Of a DNA stretch of 64,000 nucleotides, positions 11,533-21,495 are shown piece by piece (positions within the stretch are counted from its first letter, which is position 1; each line of letters starts with the position of its first letter). Source of the DNA: Phaffia rhodozyma (taxonomy: Eukaryota > Basidiomycota > Tremellomycetes > Cystofilobasidiales > Mrakiaceae); the NCBI GenBank assembly GCA_014706385.1, contig JACGZH010000005.1, positions 682,001-746,000 on the forward strand, given 5' to 3'. The position numbers were made by a program, and so were the translations under genes. Below the pieces are notes generated by a model. That model worked only from the letters and a program-made list of their open reading frames with translations, was not told the origin of the DNA and did not search any database.

Positions 11533-14202
11533 ATGAACTTCTTCAGAACAGGTATCCTTTCTAGGGCCTGGACTCCGTCGTATGTGTTTAATTGATAGTG
11601 AATTTGTGTCTTGCCGTTTTCATCCAGTGCTGATTGGCCCTCTTCCCTTCCCCTCCCTTCCCTTCCCTTCCTTTCTAGATCCCCTCTCCTTCCAACCTCT
11701 CTGCCTGATTCCTCTTCATCTGAACCGTCTCTCGGCTCTTCTATCTCATCGGCTTCTTCTTCAATGTACACGCCCTCTCTTTCTGAATCTTCTCGGTCAT
11801 CATCTTCCTCTTCTTTCTCCCTTTCCCGGCCCCGAACACCCTCAAACGAGGTTGACTTCTATCCCTCGGGGCCAGCACGGACAATCAACCTCTACCCTAA
11901 TAACTTCCGATCATCTGCGCGTACGTTCCCATCGGGATCTAGAACGACAGAGCCTAGTATATATGATGATAGGCTGGAGACTTATGAACAAGATGACATA
12001 GGTGCTGATGGAGATGAAGATGAGGATGAAGATGGACGGATAGGAGAAAATCATCCGAGGAGGTTCGAAAGAAGGTTTGCCGATGACGGAAGGCCGTTTT
12101 ACGTGGATCACCATCTAAAGATTACAACTTGGGAACTGTGCGTATTGCTCTTTCATTTTACGTGTTCTGCCTGTTGTTTGTATCTCGGAGGTAGGCTGAT
12201 TTCCTTCTGAATTATGTAACCGGGTGATAACAGATACAAGCCGCGTAAACAGACACTTCGACGAAAAGTCAAGTATGTCCGTGAACAAATTTTATCAAAG
12301 GTTCGAGGAAGAGAGGATCTACGAGCAAGTGTAGGTATGCGAGAGAGAGCTTGTATCGTGATCGTTCGTAGGGAGGATCTGTTTGAGACTGCGTTCGATG
12401 CACTCGCTCAAAAGGTTCGTTGGTTTTCCTCTTAAATTGATAAACGCAAAAAGCCGAGGCGCAGGGAGAGATACCTCAATTCTGACTTGATAATTTTCAT
12501 TATGAATTGCTCTTCCTCCTCTCCACAGAGCTCCGAAGACCTTAAACGCAAGTTCTACGTCCACTTTGATCAGGAGGAAGGCATAGACGCTGGCGGCCTC
12601 ACTCGTGAATTTTTTCAACTCCTATCAATGCACATCGCCGATCCTTCTTATGGACTCTTCCATGCGCCCTCGACGGTTCACCCAAATTTGCTATCGATAA
12701 ACCCAAATTCAGCCATCAACCCTGCTCATTTGGACTACTTCCGTGTCGTTGGTCGCCTCATCGGTTTGGCACTCTTGAATGGAGAGAAAGTGAGCGTTGG
12801 GTTCGCTGGAGTTGTCTGGAAATTGTTGGTTGGAGGTATAGAAGTTGGAATAAACCAAGCGGAAGAAAGGAGTACAACAACGAGACGACGACGAAGGAAC
12901 GAGACGGAGGACGTAAACGATGGGCGTGATGACTGTAGGCAAAGAAGAAAGAGAAGAAGAGGAGGGATTGGAAGAGAAGATTTGAAGGGAGTAGATGATG
13001 AGTTGGAGAAGAGTTTGGAATGGGTTCAGTAAGTAGTTTCTCCTGTGCGAATATCTTTCGAGTCTATTAACTAGTACTTATATGTCTTAATTTGTGTATT
13101 ATCCTTCCTACCATCTTATTCTTGTGGTCATATCTTTACCTGCTTATGTTCTTAGAAACAATGATCCTTCGGTCTTGTATCGATCGTTTACTCACCCGCT
13201 TGATGCATTCGGCGCCCAGATCGAGGTGCCTCTCAGACCTAATGGAGCGGAAATCGACGTAACGGAGGATAACAAGGAAGAATACGTTAGCGAGGTCTCC
13301 AGGTTTGTCTTGGTCGAGAGCGTGCGAGAGCAGACCGAGGCGATGCTTAGAGGGCTCGATGAAGTAGTCGAAAGGAGATTCCTGAGTACTTTGGAGCCAG
13401 CAGAATTAGAGGTTGGTATTGTCTTCCGCCTCTGATATGTGCATATTAACTGATTTGAATAGGACTGATGAATCGATTCTTTGATAACAGCTCTTGATTT
13501 GCGGGATTTCTGAGATCGACGTCGACGATTGGCAAGCTCATACGGATTATGTATGTGTCGGCTTCCGTTTCTCTCAAGATCCCCTACTCATGGAGTTAAA
13601 TTTCCTTCTCATGATTCGTTTTTCCAAACTACAATGTATCGTTGTATCTAGCGGTCCGGATACTACTTCGAGCATCCATCGATCCAGCTCTTCTGGGCTT
13701 TTGTCCGGACGTTGAGCTCTGATCAAAAAGTTTGTCTTTGTCTTTCATCCTTTTCTTTCCTTGTCTTGTCAGATTCACTCAACATCCTAATATTCCCCTT
13801 CTGCTCTTTCCCTTTAATATTCTTAGATGGCTCTTCTACAATTCGTTACATCCTCAACCCGCCTTCCTCCAGGAGGGTTTGCATACCTCAAAGCAACGGG
13901 CTCAGATCTCAAACGATTTACTATCGTGCTTGACTCTAGACCCGGGTCAAATCGACTTCCAAGTGCGCACACGTGTTTCAACGAGCTGGAGCTGCCTCCT
14001 TACATGACGTGGGAAGATATGGAACGGGCTCTTGGGTTCGCGTACGTCCTTCTGCCTTCTGTCTCTTCTTTCTTGGGACCTTCTTCCCATCTTTCTTTTC
14101 ACACTCCTTTTTGGCCGTTCTTCCTGATTATCTATTCTACTCTGATTTACACTCTCTCGGAACTAAAGAATTTCGGAGACTGAAGGATTTGCCCAACAGT
14201 GA
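11533..14202 (+). CDS. WW-HECT E3 ubiquitin ligase with basic insert in the HECT domain
   Basis: Transfers ubiquitin from an E2 through a catalytic Cys thioester to substrates bound by the WW domain. Exons: 11533-11579, 11628-12137, 12234-12414, 12529-13028, 13156-13411, 13491-13550, 13652-13729, 13827-14041, 14169-14202, giving 626 aa. Residues 15-150 are Ser/Pro-rich and end in an acidic run. One WW domain lies at about 157-187 (RRFERRFADDGRPFYVDHH). A NEDD4-type HECT domain (about 190-626) contains GIDAGGLTREFF, FRVVGRLIGLAL, LLICG and the catalytic HTCFN (Cys594), and ends with the usual acidic/aromatic ETEGFAQ. Rsp5/NEDD4 proteins have a C2 domain and 3-4 WW domains; both are reduced here. 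About 45 residues rich in Arg/Lys (about 347-391) interrupt the N-lobe. The first intron is supported by a strong GTATGT donor and phase agreement. Confidence 0.9.
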
Positions 14203-14793
14203 AAAGAGCCCTCCCTTTTTCTTTTGGTTAAATTTGTATCTGCCTATCTCGTCTTATACGACATCGTACCTTGCCATCTCTTTAGTCTTCTCCACCTTTA
14301 TCTTCTTTCCCAACATCTGAAGAAAACAAAGAGAAAACACATGCTTTTATTTGTACTTGTCTCTCCATCTCCTGTCATATCATACCATCTTTTCCGCATG
14401 TAATATCACCCTTCACTTGTGCCTTTTTATTTCATGTCGTATCTACGATCTGGTGAGCCTGTTACCAGCAAAGCTATGTGCTAGTCGATGAAGTTTCAAT
14501 GTGAATTGTTGCAAATTTACGACACTACGATAAACAAGTCAGTCTAGTCAAGTCAGTCAACCAGCCAGTTCGCTGTATAAGAACAATTAGTTGATTGATC
14601 CTGGTTGAGTCAAATGGTCAAATTTGAGACATGTGCAGATGAATTGTTCAAGAACTAGATGCTGGCCTAGATAGCTTCCTTCTCTCGCTGTTTGTCAAGA
14701 TGATTCTTTCTTGTTTCGTTGTTGCCCACTAAAGTTTGTCACATCCAACCAGCCATAACCGCATCAAGAATAATCGTGGATCATGAAGGGAAA
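14203..14793. other. Convergent 3' flanks
   Basis: Lies between the stop codons of the HECT ligase (+) and RPL35 (-). The sequence is T-rich and AT-richer than the genes, as expected for 3' UTR and terminator sequence. I see no gene. Confidence 0.5.
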
Positions 14794-15497
14794 TTAAGCC
14801 TTGACAGCGAACTCTACGAACAGGAAAGAAAGAAGGGAAACAGTTTACAAGGCAGAAAGTCATCAGCATCAATTCTCGTGAAGGGTATAGAATAAGATGA
14901 TAAGAAGCCCGACACTCACTTCGGAGGGGGAAGTGAACGTTCTTCTTGTGCTGCCTCTCGGTGACCTTGGCCTTCTCACCCTTGGTCAATCGCCTTCGGA
15001 TAGCTCGGGTCTTCTTGTATCGAAGGTCGAGGGGAAGGTACTTGGAGTCCTTGTAGAACTCTCGGAGGTTGTCTCGCTGCTTCTTGTTGATGACAGTAAG
15101 AACCCGAGCGATGGACTTTCGGACGGTGTTGCTATAGATTTTGGGAAACGGCGAGGATTAACAAAAAAGAAGCAGTTGTGGGATATTTGGAAGGGTTGTG
15201 TTTGACCGAGCCAGAGTTCAAGATAAAGGTGAGTAGACAAAAATCGGGGTGGAGAAAAAGGTGCAATATGAAAGTTTTTGACATTGTCAGGAACGGAATT
15301 TCAATCAGCAGACTAAGAGAAAAAAATCAGATGGCTAGGACGAACATCTTGGTCAACTTGGCGGCGGATCCTCCGGCAACCTTCTGAACTCGGAGAGTCA
15401 AAAGCTCCTGCTTCAACTCAACCAACTGCTTGGTGAGATCAGCCTTGTTCTTGGAGATGAGCTCGTGAGCTCGAACTTTGCCGGTAGAGGAAGACAT
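14794..15497 (-). CDS. RPL35: 60S ribosomal protein L35 (uL29)
   Basis: Structural protein of the large ribosomal subunit, located near the polypeptide exit tunnel. Exons in transcript order: 15346-15497, 14920-15131, 14794-14813, giving 127 aa (family about 123). Key matches are [15 protein letters not shown] at the N-terminus, [13 protein letters not shown] in the middle, [12 protein letters not shown] and [12 protein letters not shown], and the conserved end RKFAVKA. The last exon is only 20 nt and encodes the final residues. Codons are strongly biased towards C-ending and CGA forms, as expected for a highly expressed gene. Confidence 0.97.
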
Positions 15498-17808
15498 GGC
15501 GAACTAAGGCCGAAGGAAAAAAAAGGAAAGGAAGACAGGTTCCAAGTCAGCAAGCTTATTCTTCTTTCAGTTATAACAATTACTCGAGGTCTTTTTGGTG
15601 GATGGACAACAGGGTGGAAGTTTAGGTCGAATGGTATGAAAGATTGTCAAGGATGAAGTCGTTCGTGGTTGATGTGTCTAGAAACCATCCTTTCGAGAGG
15701 TCGTACTGTTGTGTATCTCCATTGGCTCTCACGGGACTCGCATACTACTGCTTCATCCTTCATTCCCAATGCCTCCTGCTCTTCCTTTCACCCCAACCAG
15801 CCAGTTTTTCGTTCTTCTCCCTTCTCTCCAAAGCTTCTTTCCCCTCCTGTTTTGGTTGTCGTCCGTTTCGCTGAAGAGGAAGCTGTCTTTCCATGCCGCG
15901 GGACCAACAGGAGAAAAAAACTTCTCGCTCTCCTTTCTCCAAACAAAGATACCTCTCCAAATCTACCTTGCTGATGTACAACGCACACTGAGAAGAAAAG
16001 TAGCCGAGGGAGACGAACAAATGCAAAGATTCAAGAGAAGAAAATTATAGACAGACTCACTTTCTTGAGGAAGGGCGGAAAGACGGAGAATTTTTCTGAC
16101 AAGTGGGGAAACGCAACAGCTCACGAAGGAAACAGAAAAACTTCGCCAGGGCCGGTTTTTGACATATCCTTCTATTTCAATTTTTTAATCGCTTTATTGT
16201 AGTTATTCACGTGATATTAATAGCTGTGATGGTCACGTGTAAGACGACCTCTCCAATAATCCCACGTACAATACCGAGTTGAAGTGCTGGTCTCAAGGCC
16301 GGAATAGAAAGCCCATAGATGATGGAGACATATTAGCGAGAGTGCTTATACGAGAACGAATGAGAATATTGCGGACAAGAACCACTCAAGGAAGGTGGCG
16401 CCTTGTGTGCCGCTTTGAAAGAAGTTAGCAAACGAGGACAAGAGATACAGACTGAGTACATGCTCTCTCGATCACTCCTCAAAACCTGAAATTGCCTGCT
16501 GATTAGAACATGATGCTTACTAGAACCGAGCATCCTCCTTTTTCAATAGGCCTTGATTCCTGATATGTACTATTTACGCTAATTAACAGCACAGTAGAAG
16601 TAAACCTGTAGGAAGAAATAGCACGCGTGCAAGAACCGGACGCGTCGAAACTCAGTTGGTTAAGATAGGGCTTCTCATCAACCTTGAATCGAGGTCGTTG
16701 ATAGACTTCCTCGGCGCTTGCGTTTTCTTCTTACTTGTTAGTGCACTCAGAGGTCAACACCATAATTAAAATCATCCTCATCTAAATCAGTGTCTATCTC
16801 TGTTTTGGATGTTTCGTTATCCTGCTCAGATCAGATGTAGGTCTCGCCTTCAAAACTCATCACCAAAGGTTTCTCGAAACTCAAAAGACAAGACCTAACG
16901 ACGAGAATCTTATTGCATCAGCTTCACTTGAACTCGTAAAGTCTAAGAGGGGTCCGCTCGAGGAAAAGATGCGTTCGTTACAGTCAGGACACACATCCAA
17001 CCCTTCTCCTTGCGTTTCGCGCCATATTTGTGATGTGATTACCGAAAATTGTCTCTTGTGTCCATGTTGGCCTCATTGGCTAAAATTCTTCTTGATTCGA
17101 CGATCTTGCCAGAGCAAGCCTCTCACGACAGAGACGAAACTTCTACCAGAACCAGGAAACCGATGACTTATGCCGAAGGAAAGATTTGAAACATTGTCTT
17201 TCACCTTGGTTGATCTGAATTATGTCAAGAGTACTTGGTTCACATATTGCTCGTTCTCTTTGTATCTGAAACTCCGCTGCTGATATTTTGAATAATCATG
17301 AAAAATATGTCGTAAGCAAAGAATGATTTGCTGAGGAAGGCGAAGGACCATCTTTTGAAACTTCTTTCAATTCATATAACACTTCTTCTCATCCAACAGA
17401 GACGCCTTCTTTTCCATCTCAAAAGAAGCACTAAGGGATAAAAAACGTGCTGTCATCGAAACATCTTCTATAGGTCGCTCTCTGGATTTCGCTCTTCATG
17501 ACCATGTGAATTTCAGTGAAATGTGACGGATTCTCGTGGGATGATGAAGACATTGAATGTCATATAAATTGGGTATTCTACAACAGAAAAATGCAACGTG
17601 TAATGCAATGCAAGAGGGAGGGGGGTTAATAGTAAGAAGAGGATGGTTGGTAAATTGGATGTTCTGATAATGATTCTTTCAAGTCAAGTATCCGTGGATT
17701 GCATGGATAGGACACGCTGCATTTGTTGACGCGCGCAAAGAAATCATACATAGTCAGTTGGCTGGGTTATGAATAGATCAAGCGTAAACATCAAAGGAAA
17801 AGGGAAGT
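15498..17808. other. Long intergenic region between RPL35 and CDC7
   Basis: This 2.3 kb holds the RPL35 promoter and the CDC7 3' flank. The right part is AT-richer than the genes. Open frames are short with no recognisable domains. A tRNA-like fragment lies at 16650-16715, but its arms do not pair properly. Two ACGCGT hexamers occur within 16620-16650. I see no supported gene; an unrecognised ncRNA cannot be excluded. Confidence 0.45.
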
Positions 17809-20447
17809 TCAGGAACACTGACGTTTCGATCCAAAAGCGATGCCCTCGCCATAGCCGACTTCATGAATAGCGCCTTTAACGATGACGTGGTCTAAAACAT
17901 GATGGGTACATTACCGACGAAGAAGAAGAGGTCAGCCATCGATTGTGTTTTCCAAAGCTCGTTACTGGTACTCACGTTGACCTTTCTCATCGTCGTATAT
18001 GTGACTACGTCTACATATACCTTTCAGAGGGTTTCTAGGCGCGTCCTCGTCTTCATCCACATCATTCTGGGCCAAGAACGGATGGTACAATGCCTCGTTC
18101 GCCGTTATCCGTTTGCAGGGATCCAAAGCCAGGCATCGTTTAAGAAGATCAAGCGCGAGCATGATATCGGCTCGATAGTTGGGCTCGTCAGAATTATAAA
18201 AGTCTGGATTGGCAGCAAGAATGATACTTTCGAGAGGATGACCAGGGTGATCTATAGAAGGAAGGTTACTGATGAATGTTCGGTCTTGAGTAAGAAAAAG
18301 CACGCAGGCGGAGAGGGGGATTCAAGAAAAAGAATGGGAAAGTTGGTCTGATGTCAGCAAATATCGACCTCTTTTTCTTTGGTATGTACAGATAATCAAC
18401 GATTAGACGTACTGTGTAGAGCTCCGCATTTGTCCATTTTTAATTTTCCAAAAATGGCGCTGATCTCCATAAGAGCTTCCGTGTCGTCAGATGAGTTGAA
18501 GATAGGAAACTTTCGGGTGAGGAAAGAGAGTAGTATGATTCCTGCCGACCAAATGTCGATAGCTTGAGAGGACATTGAAGAGAATGTTCAGGAAGAGCGA
18601 GTACGTTCATATTTAACGATAGACGCCGACAAGGTCAGAGAAAGATACTAGATCTGACTTACCAACACTTTGATCAGGGCATTTAAATAACACTTCTGGT
18701 GCTCGGAACCCTCTTGTACCAGCACGATTGGCTTTCGCACTTGGTCTGCGGATGACAGGAAGTTTTCAGATCTTTAGCTTGGTTTGACTATCACCACTAC
18801 AGAGAGCTTTTTTAATTTTTTTTTAGAAAGGGTCTTGCATGAACTGACCGTCTGTCTTCAGCTGGAAATCCAATTCGGTCCGCCGGTAGTTTTGCTCTCT
18901 TTCTCACTTCATAAATAGCCTGCTCGACGACCTTGGTCGAATCCGTTCGTATACGCTTACCATGTGGATATTCGAAGCTAGCGGCGCTATGTTGGCATTT
19001 CGGTGTTTGTCTTAGCTCTCCTTGATATCTCTATATCAGCCGTCCAGAAAGACGTAATTCCAAAAACAAAATTCTACTTCAATTTCATGCGCATCGACCC
19101 AGCCGGGGCGTCAGATGAAAAGAGGACGTACCTGTGCAAGACCATAATCTACCAAGACTCCAGTTCCCGTTCGGACGTCATACAGAAAATTGGCTGGCTT
19201 GACGTCTCGATGGATGATTCCTCTAGCGTGAGTCGCGCGTAAAGCTCGAAAAAGGTCTCGGAAGTAACGTTGAAGGAGGTCGATGTTCATATAGCGATAA
19301 TAATTCTGTCATATCGACGTCAGAATGATCTGTCAGATACAAGTTTTTGTCAATAGATTCTTATGAAGGAAGGAAATCGAGACCTACCCGAAAATCATCG
19401 TTACAGTGAAACGGCATGACAACAATTATCTGATCTTCAAATCGGAAGGCAGTAATGAGTTGAGAGATGTTGGAGCAACCTCTAAGAATATTCATCAGCC
19501 GAAAATATTGCGCGCATGTATGATTAGCCCACGTACACATGCATATAGACGAGAAAAAGTGAAGGATATTTGAACTTGCTTTAGGTCTTCCAGGATAGAG
19601 ATTTCATTCTCAATACGAGCTGGACTACTCGTAACATATATTCGTTTAAGAGCGACATAAACTTTCCGGGTCTTCTTGTTAGATGCTCGAGTGGTCGTTT
19701 CTTCAGAAGATGCCTCGGCCGGTAACCACAGTGTGTTATCATAGTGAACATGGTGCAGATCAATGGCTTTATACACGGAAGAGAACGTTCCTGAAGGAAG
19801 AAAGTAATAAGGGAAGAACGACAAGACGGTTGTTCGGTAAGCTAAACGAGCATAAGAGGCTATATGCATATCGTAAGTCGAGAACTATATGACATACCCT
19901 CCCCAAGACGATCCACTAGCTGGTAGTCTTCGTCCAACCCGGCTACAGTATCTTCTAACTCTCTCATCTCATTGACCAAGATGGCTCGTTCTTCTGATGA
20001 ACGATGAGCAAGATGGTCTTCCATCTGTCAGAAGATTTATAAGGAGAAGAAATATAAAGTGAGACCGAGCCATTCTGTAAGCGTTAAGATTGAGAGTTAA
20101 ACAGAACTGACTTCCTCATCTTCTTCTTCGTCGTCTTCATCCTCTCCTTCTTGTTCATCATCATCTTCAGGCTGGATAGTCATATCGGCGTCCTCATCAG
20201 TCTCGTTCCCCTCGAGATCACGGTCATCCGGAAGTTCCTCTCCTAACCCATCATCTCCGCCATACTCTTCCTTTCGTTCAACCACCTTCCGCAAAATCAA
20301 CCTGGTCAACACAATCGAATCACCCGAAGATGAGCCTGGGTCAATCGGAGGATCAGACGAATTGACTCCAAGCCAAGCCGGGTTGGAAGAGTGAGCAGAG
20401 GGAATGGCATAGTGAGCTTCAGGGGTTCCCATTGTGATCGTAGCCAT
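17809..20447 (-). CDS. CDC7: Cdc7 (DDK) serine/threonine kinase
   Basis: Catalytic subunit of Dbf4-dependent kinase, which phosphorylates the MCM helicase to fire replication origins. Exons in transcript order: 20112-20447, 19898-20024, 19580-19790, 19388-19481, 19132-19305, 18849-19030, 18663-18745, 18413-18562, 17976-18284, 17809-17891, giving 582 aa. Residues 1-115 form an acidic N-terminal extension. The kinase domain starts at about 148 with the glycine loop GEGTFSSVYKA, then VALKRIY, HRDVKPANF (Asp290), the Cdc7-typical GLAQ, TRGFRAPEVL and AIDIWSAG. CGALHNRTF is characteristic of Cdc7. The Cdc7 kinase insert lies between DYG and the APE motif. The usual DFG is DYG at 309-311 (codon 19144-19146). 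The intron at 19482-19579 has a GC donor. The ATG at 20447 is the first in frame. Confidence 0.95.
19482..19579 (-). other. GC-AG intron in CDC7
   Basis: Read on the minus strand, the exon ends ...CTAAA and the intron starts GCAAGT and ends CTTAG. No GT donor in the neighbourhood keeps the frame from LEDLK into GCSNISQL. AA|GCAAGT is the classic GC-donor context. Confidence 0.8.
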
Positions 20448-21495
20448 GTCGGTTTTGTTTACGAGGAAGAAAATAGGTCTCAGATCCGTGAGACCGAGAG
20501 GAAGAAAGTGATCAAAAGAAGGTCGATATCTAGAGTGTCCCAATATGAAGGGTACTGATAGGATGGCACCTGAAGTGATTAGATACTTTGGTGGTCTATC
20601 GAGTACGGCTTCTAAGAGGAGAAAAGAGGTAAGAGGATAAATGAATTGGATTTCTCTGCCTGGAGGATGAATGAGCCAGAGCGAGCAACTTCAAACGGTC
20701 AATAGGTAATAATTCTTTCTGGCACTGACGCGTGTGCATACAGTCAGTCAGTTATTCAGTCTGGCACGCGACGCGTCAAGGGTGACGCGATAGCGATCGC
20801 TCACAGTTTGAAACGCAGAGAAAGCCCCTGGTTACAGGAATGATCACATTGATTTCTTTTCCTTATCCAGTGACTGACCAGACTAGACCTTCACACATAC
20901 ATCCAACACACAGATCGACCACCCACTCGCCTCTTCCTCTTCTTTTCGCTCTCCCTTTCTCGTTCTTTTCTTTCCTCCTCTTCGGGATCGTACTTGTCCT
21001 GATCTGGTGCTCTCTGTATGTTGTGTATTTCTCCTTCTATTTTTTTCTTCTAAATTTAGTTTCTATGTTTACCGATTCATATAGATATCCCTTGCACCTG
21101 TCTGTGCTTGGCCTTTTGTTCGTGCTAATTTCTTAATCCACATTCCTTGTTCCAAATCAGGCCCTTGGACTTTATACAGTCACATCAGCAATTGTCTCGC
21201 TCCTTCGCGGTTTGTCCAGTCGTCCTGTTTATTTAGCTATCGAAATTTCTCTCTATCACCGCTAGCGTCAAGTCTGTCGATTAGGTGAGATCTTTCGTTG
21301 CGTTTGTGTTGGTTGTAATGTATAATCGGACGAGGCTCATGCGGAGACATTGAATGCACCTTTGTTGACTGTCTTTGCATGCTTAAACAGGTCAAGTCTT
21401 TTGCTTACTTCAGACCCTATCTGACTTCTCTCTTGCCACTTCAAGGCTGAACCAGGTCTACCATCAGCCCTCTTTCTCTCCCTCCTGATCTCGAT
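20448..21495. other. Divergent promoter region of CDC7 and the chitin synthase
   Basis: About 1 kb between two opposed start codons. The left half carries two ACGCGT boxes and a GCGATCGC palindrome near 20795. The right half is CT-rich leader for the chitin synthase, with possible leader introns (acceptor-like CAAATCAG before 21160). No protein gene is supported. Confidence 0.5.
20728..20776. promoter_or_regulatory. Pair of MluI cell-cycle box (MCB)-like hexamers
   Basis: ACGCGT occurs at 20728-20733 and 20771-20776, 38 bp apart, about 280-330 bp upstream of the CDC7 start. In yeasts ACGCGT is the binding core of MBF (Mbp1/Swi6), which activates S-phase genes at G1/S. That these are functional here is inference. 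The same hexamer also occurs elsewhere in the window. Confidence 0.4.

Noticed and set aside
15709..16050. 113-residue plus-strand frame upstream of RPL35
   Set aside because: Low-complexity aromatic/Pro-rich translation of a CT-rich leader, with no conserved motif.
16650..16715. tRNA-like stretch (CTCAGTTGGTTAAG, a CAT in loop-like position, a T-arm-like hairpin)
   Set aside because: The D-arm does not pair, the T-loop lacks GTTCGA and is 9 nt long, and no acceptor stem closes it. At best it is a decayed tRNA fragment.
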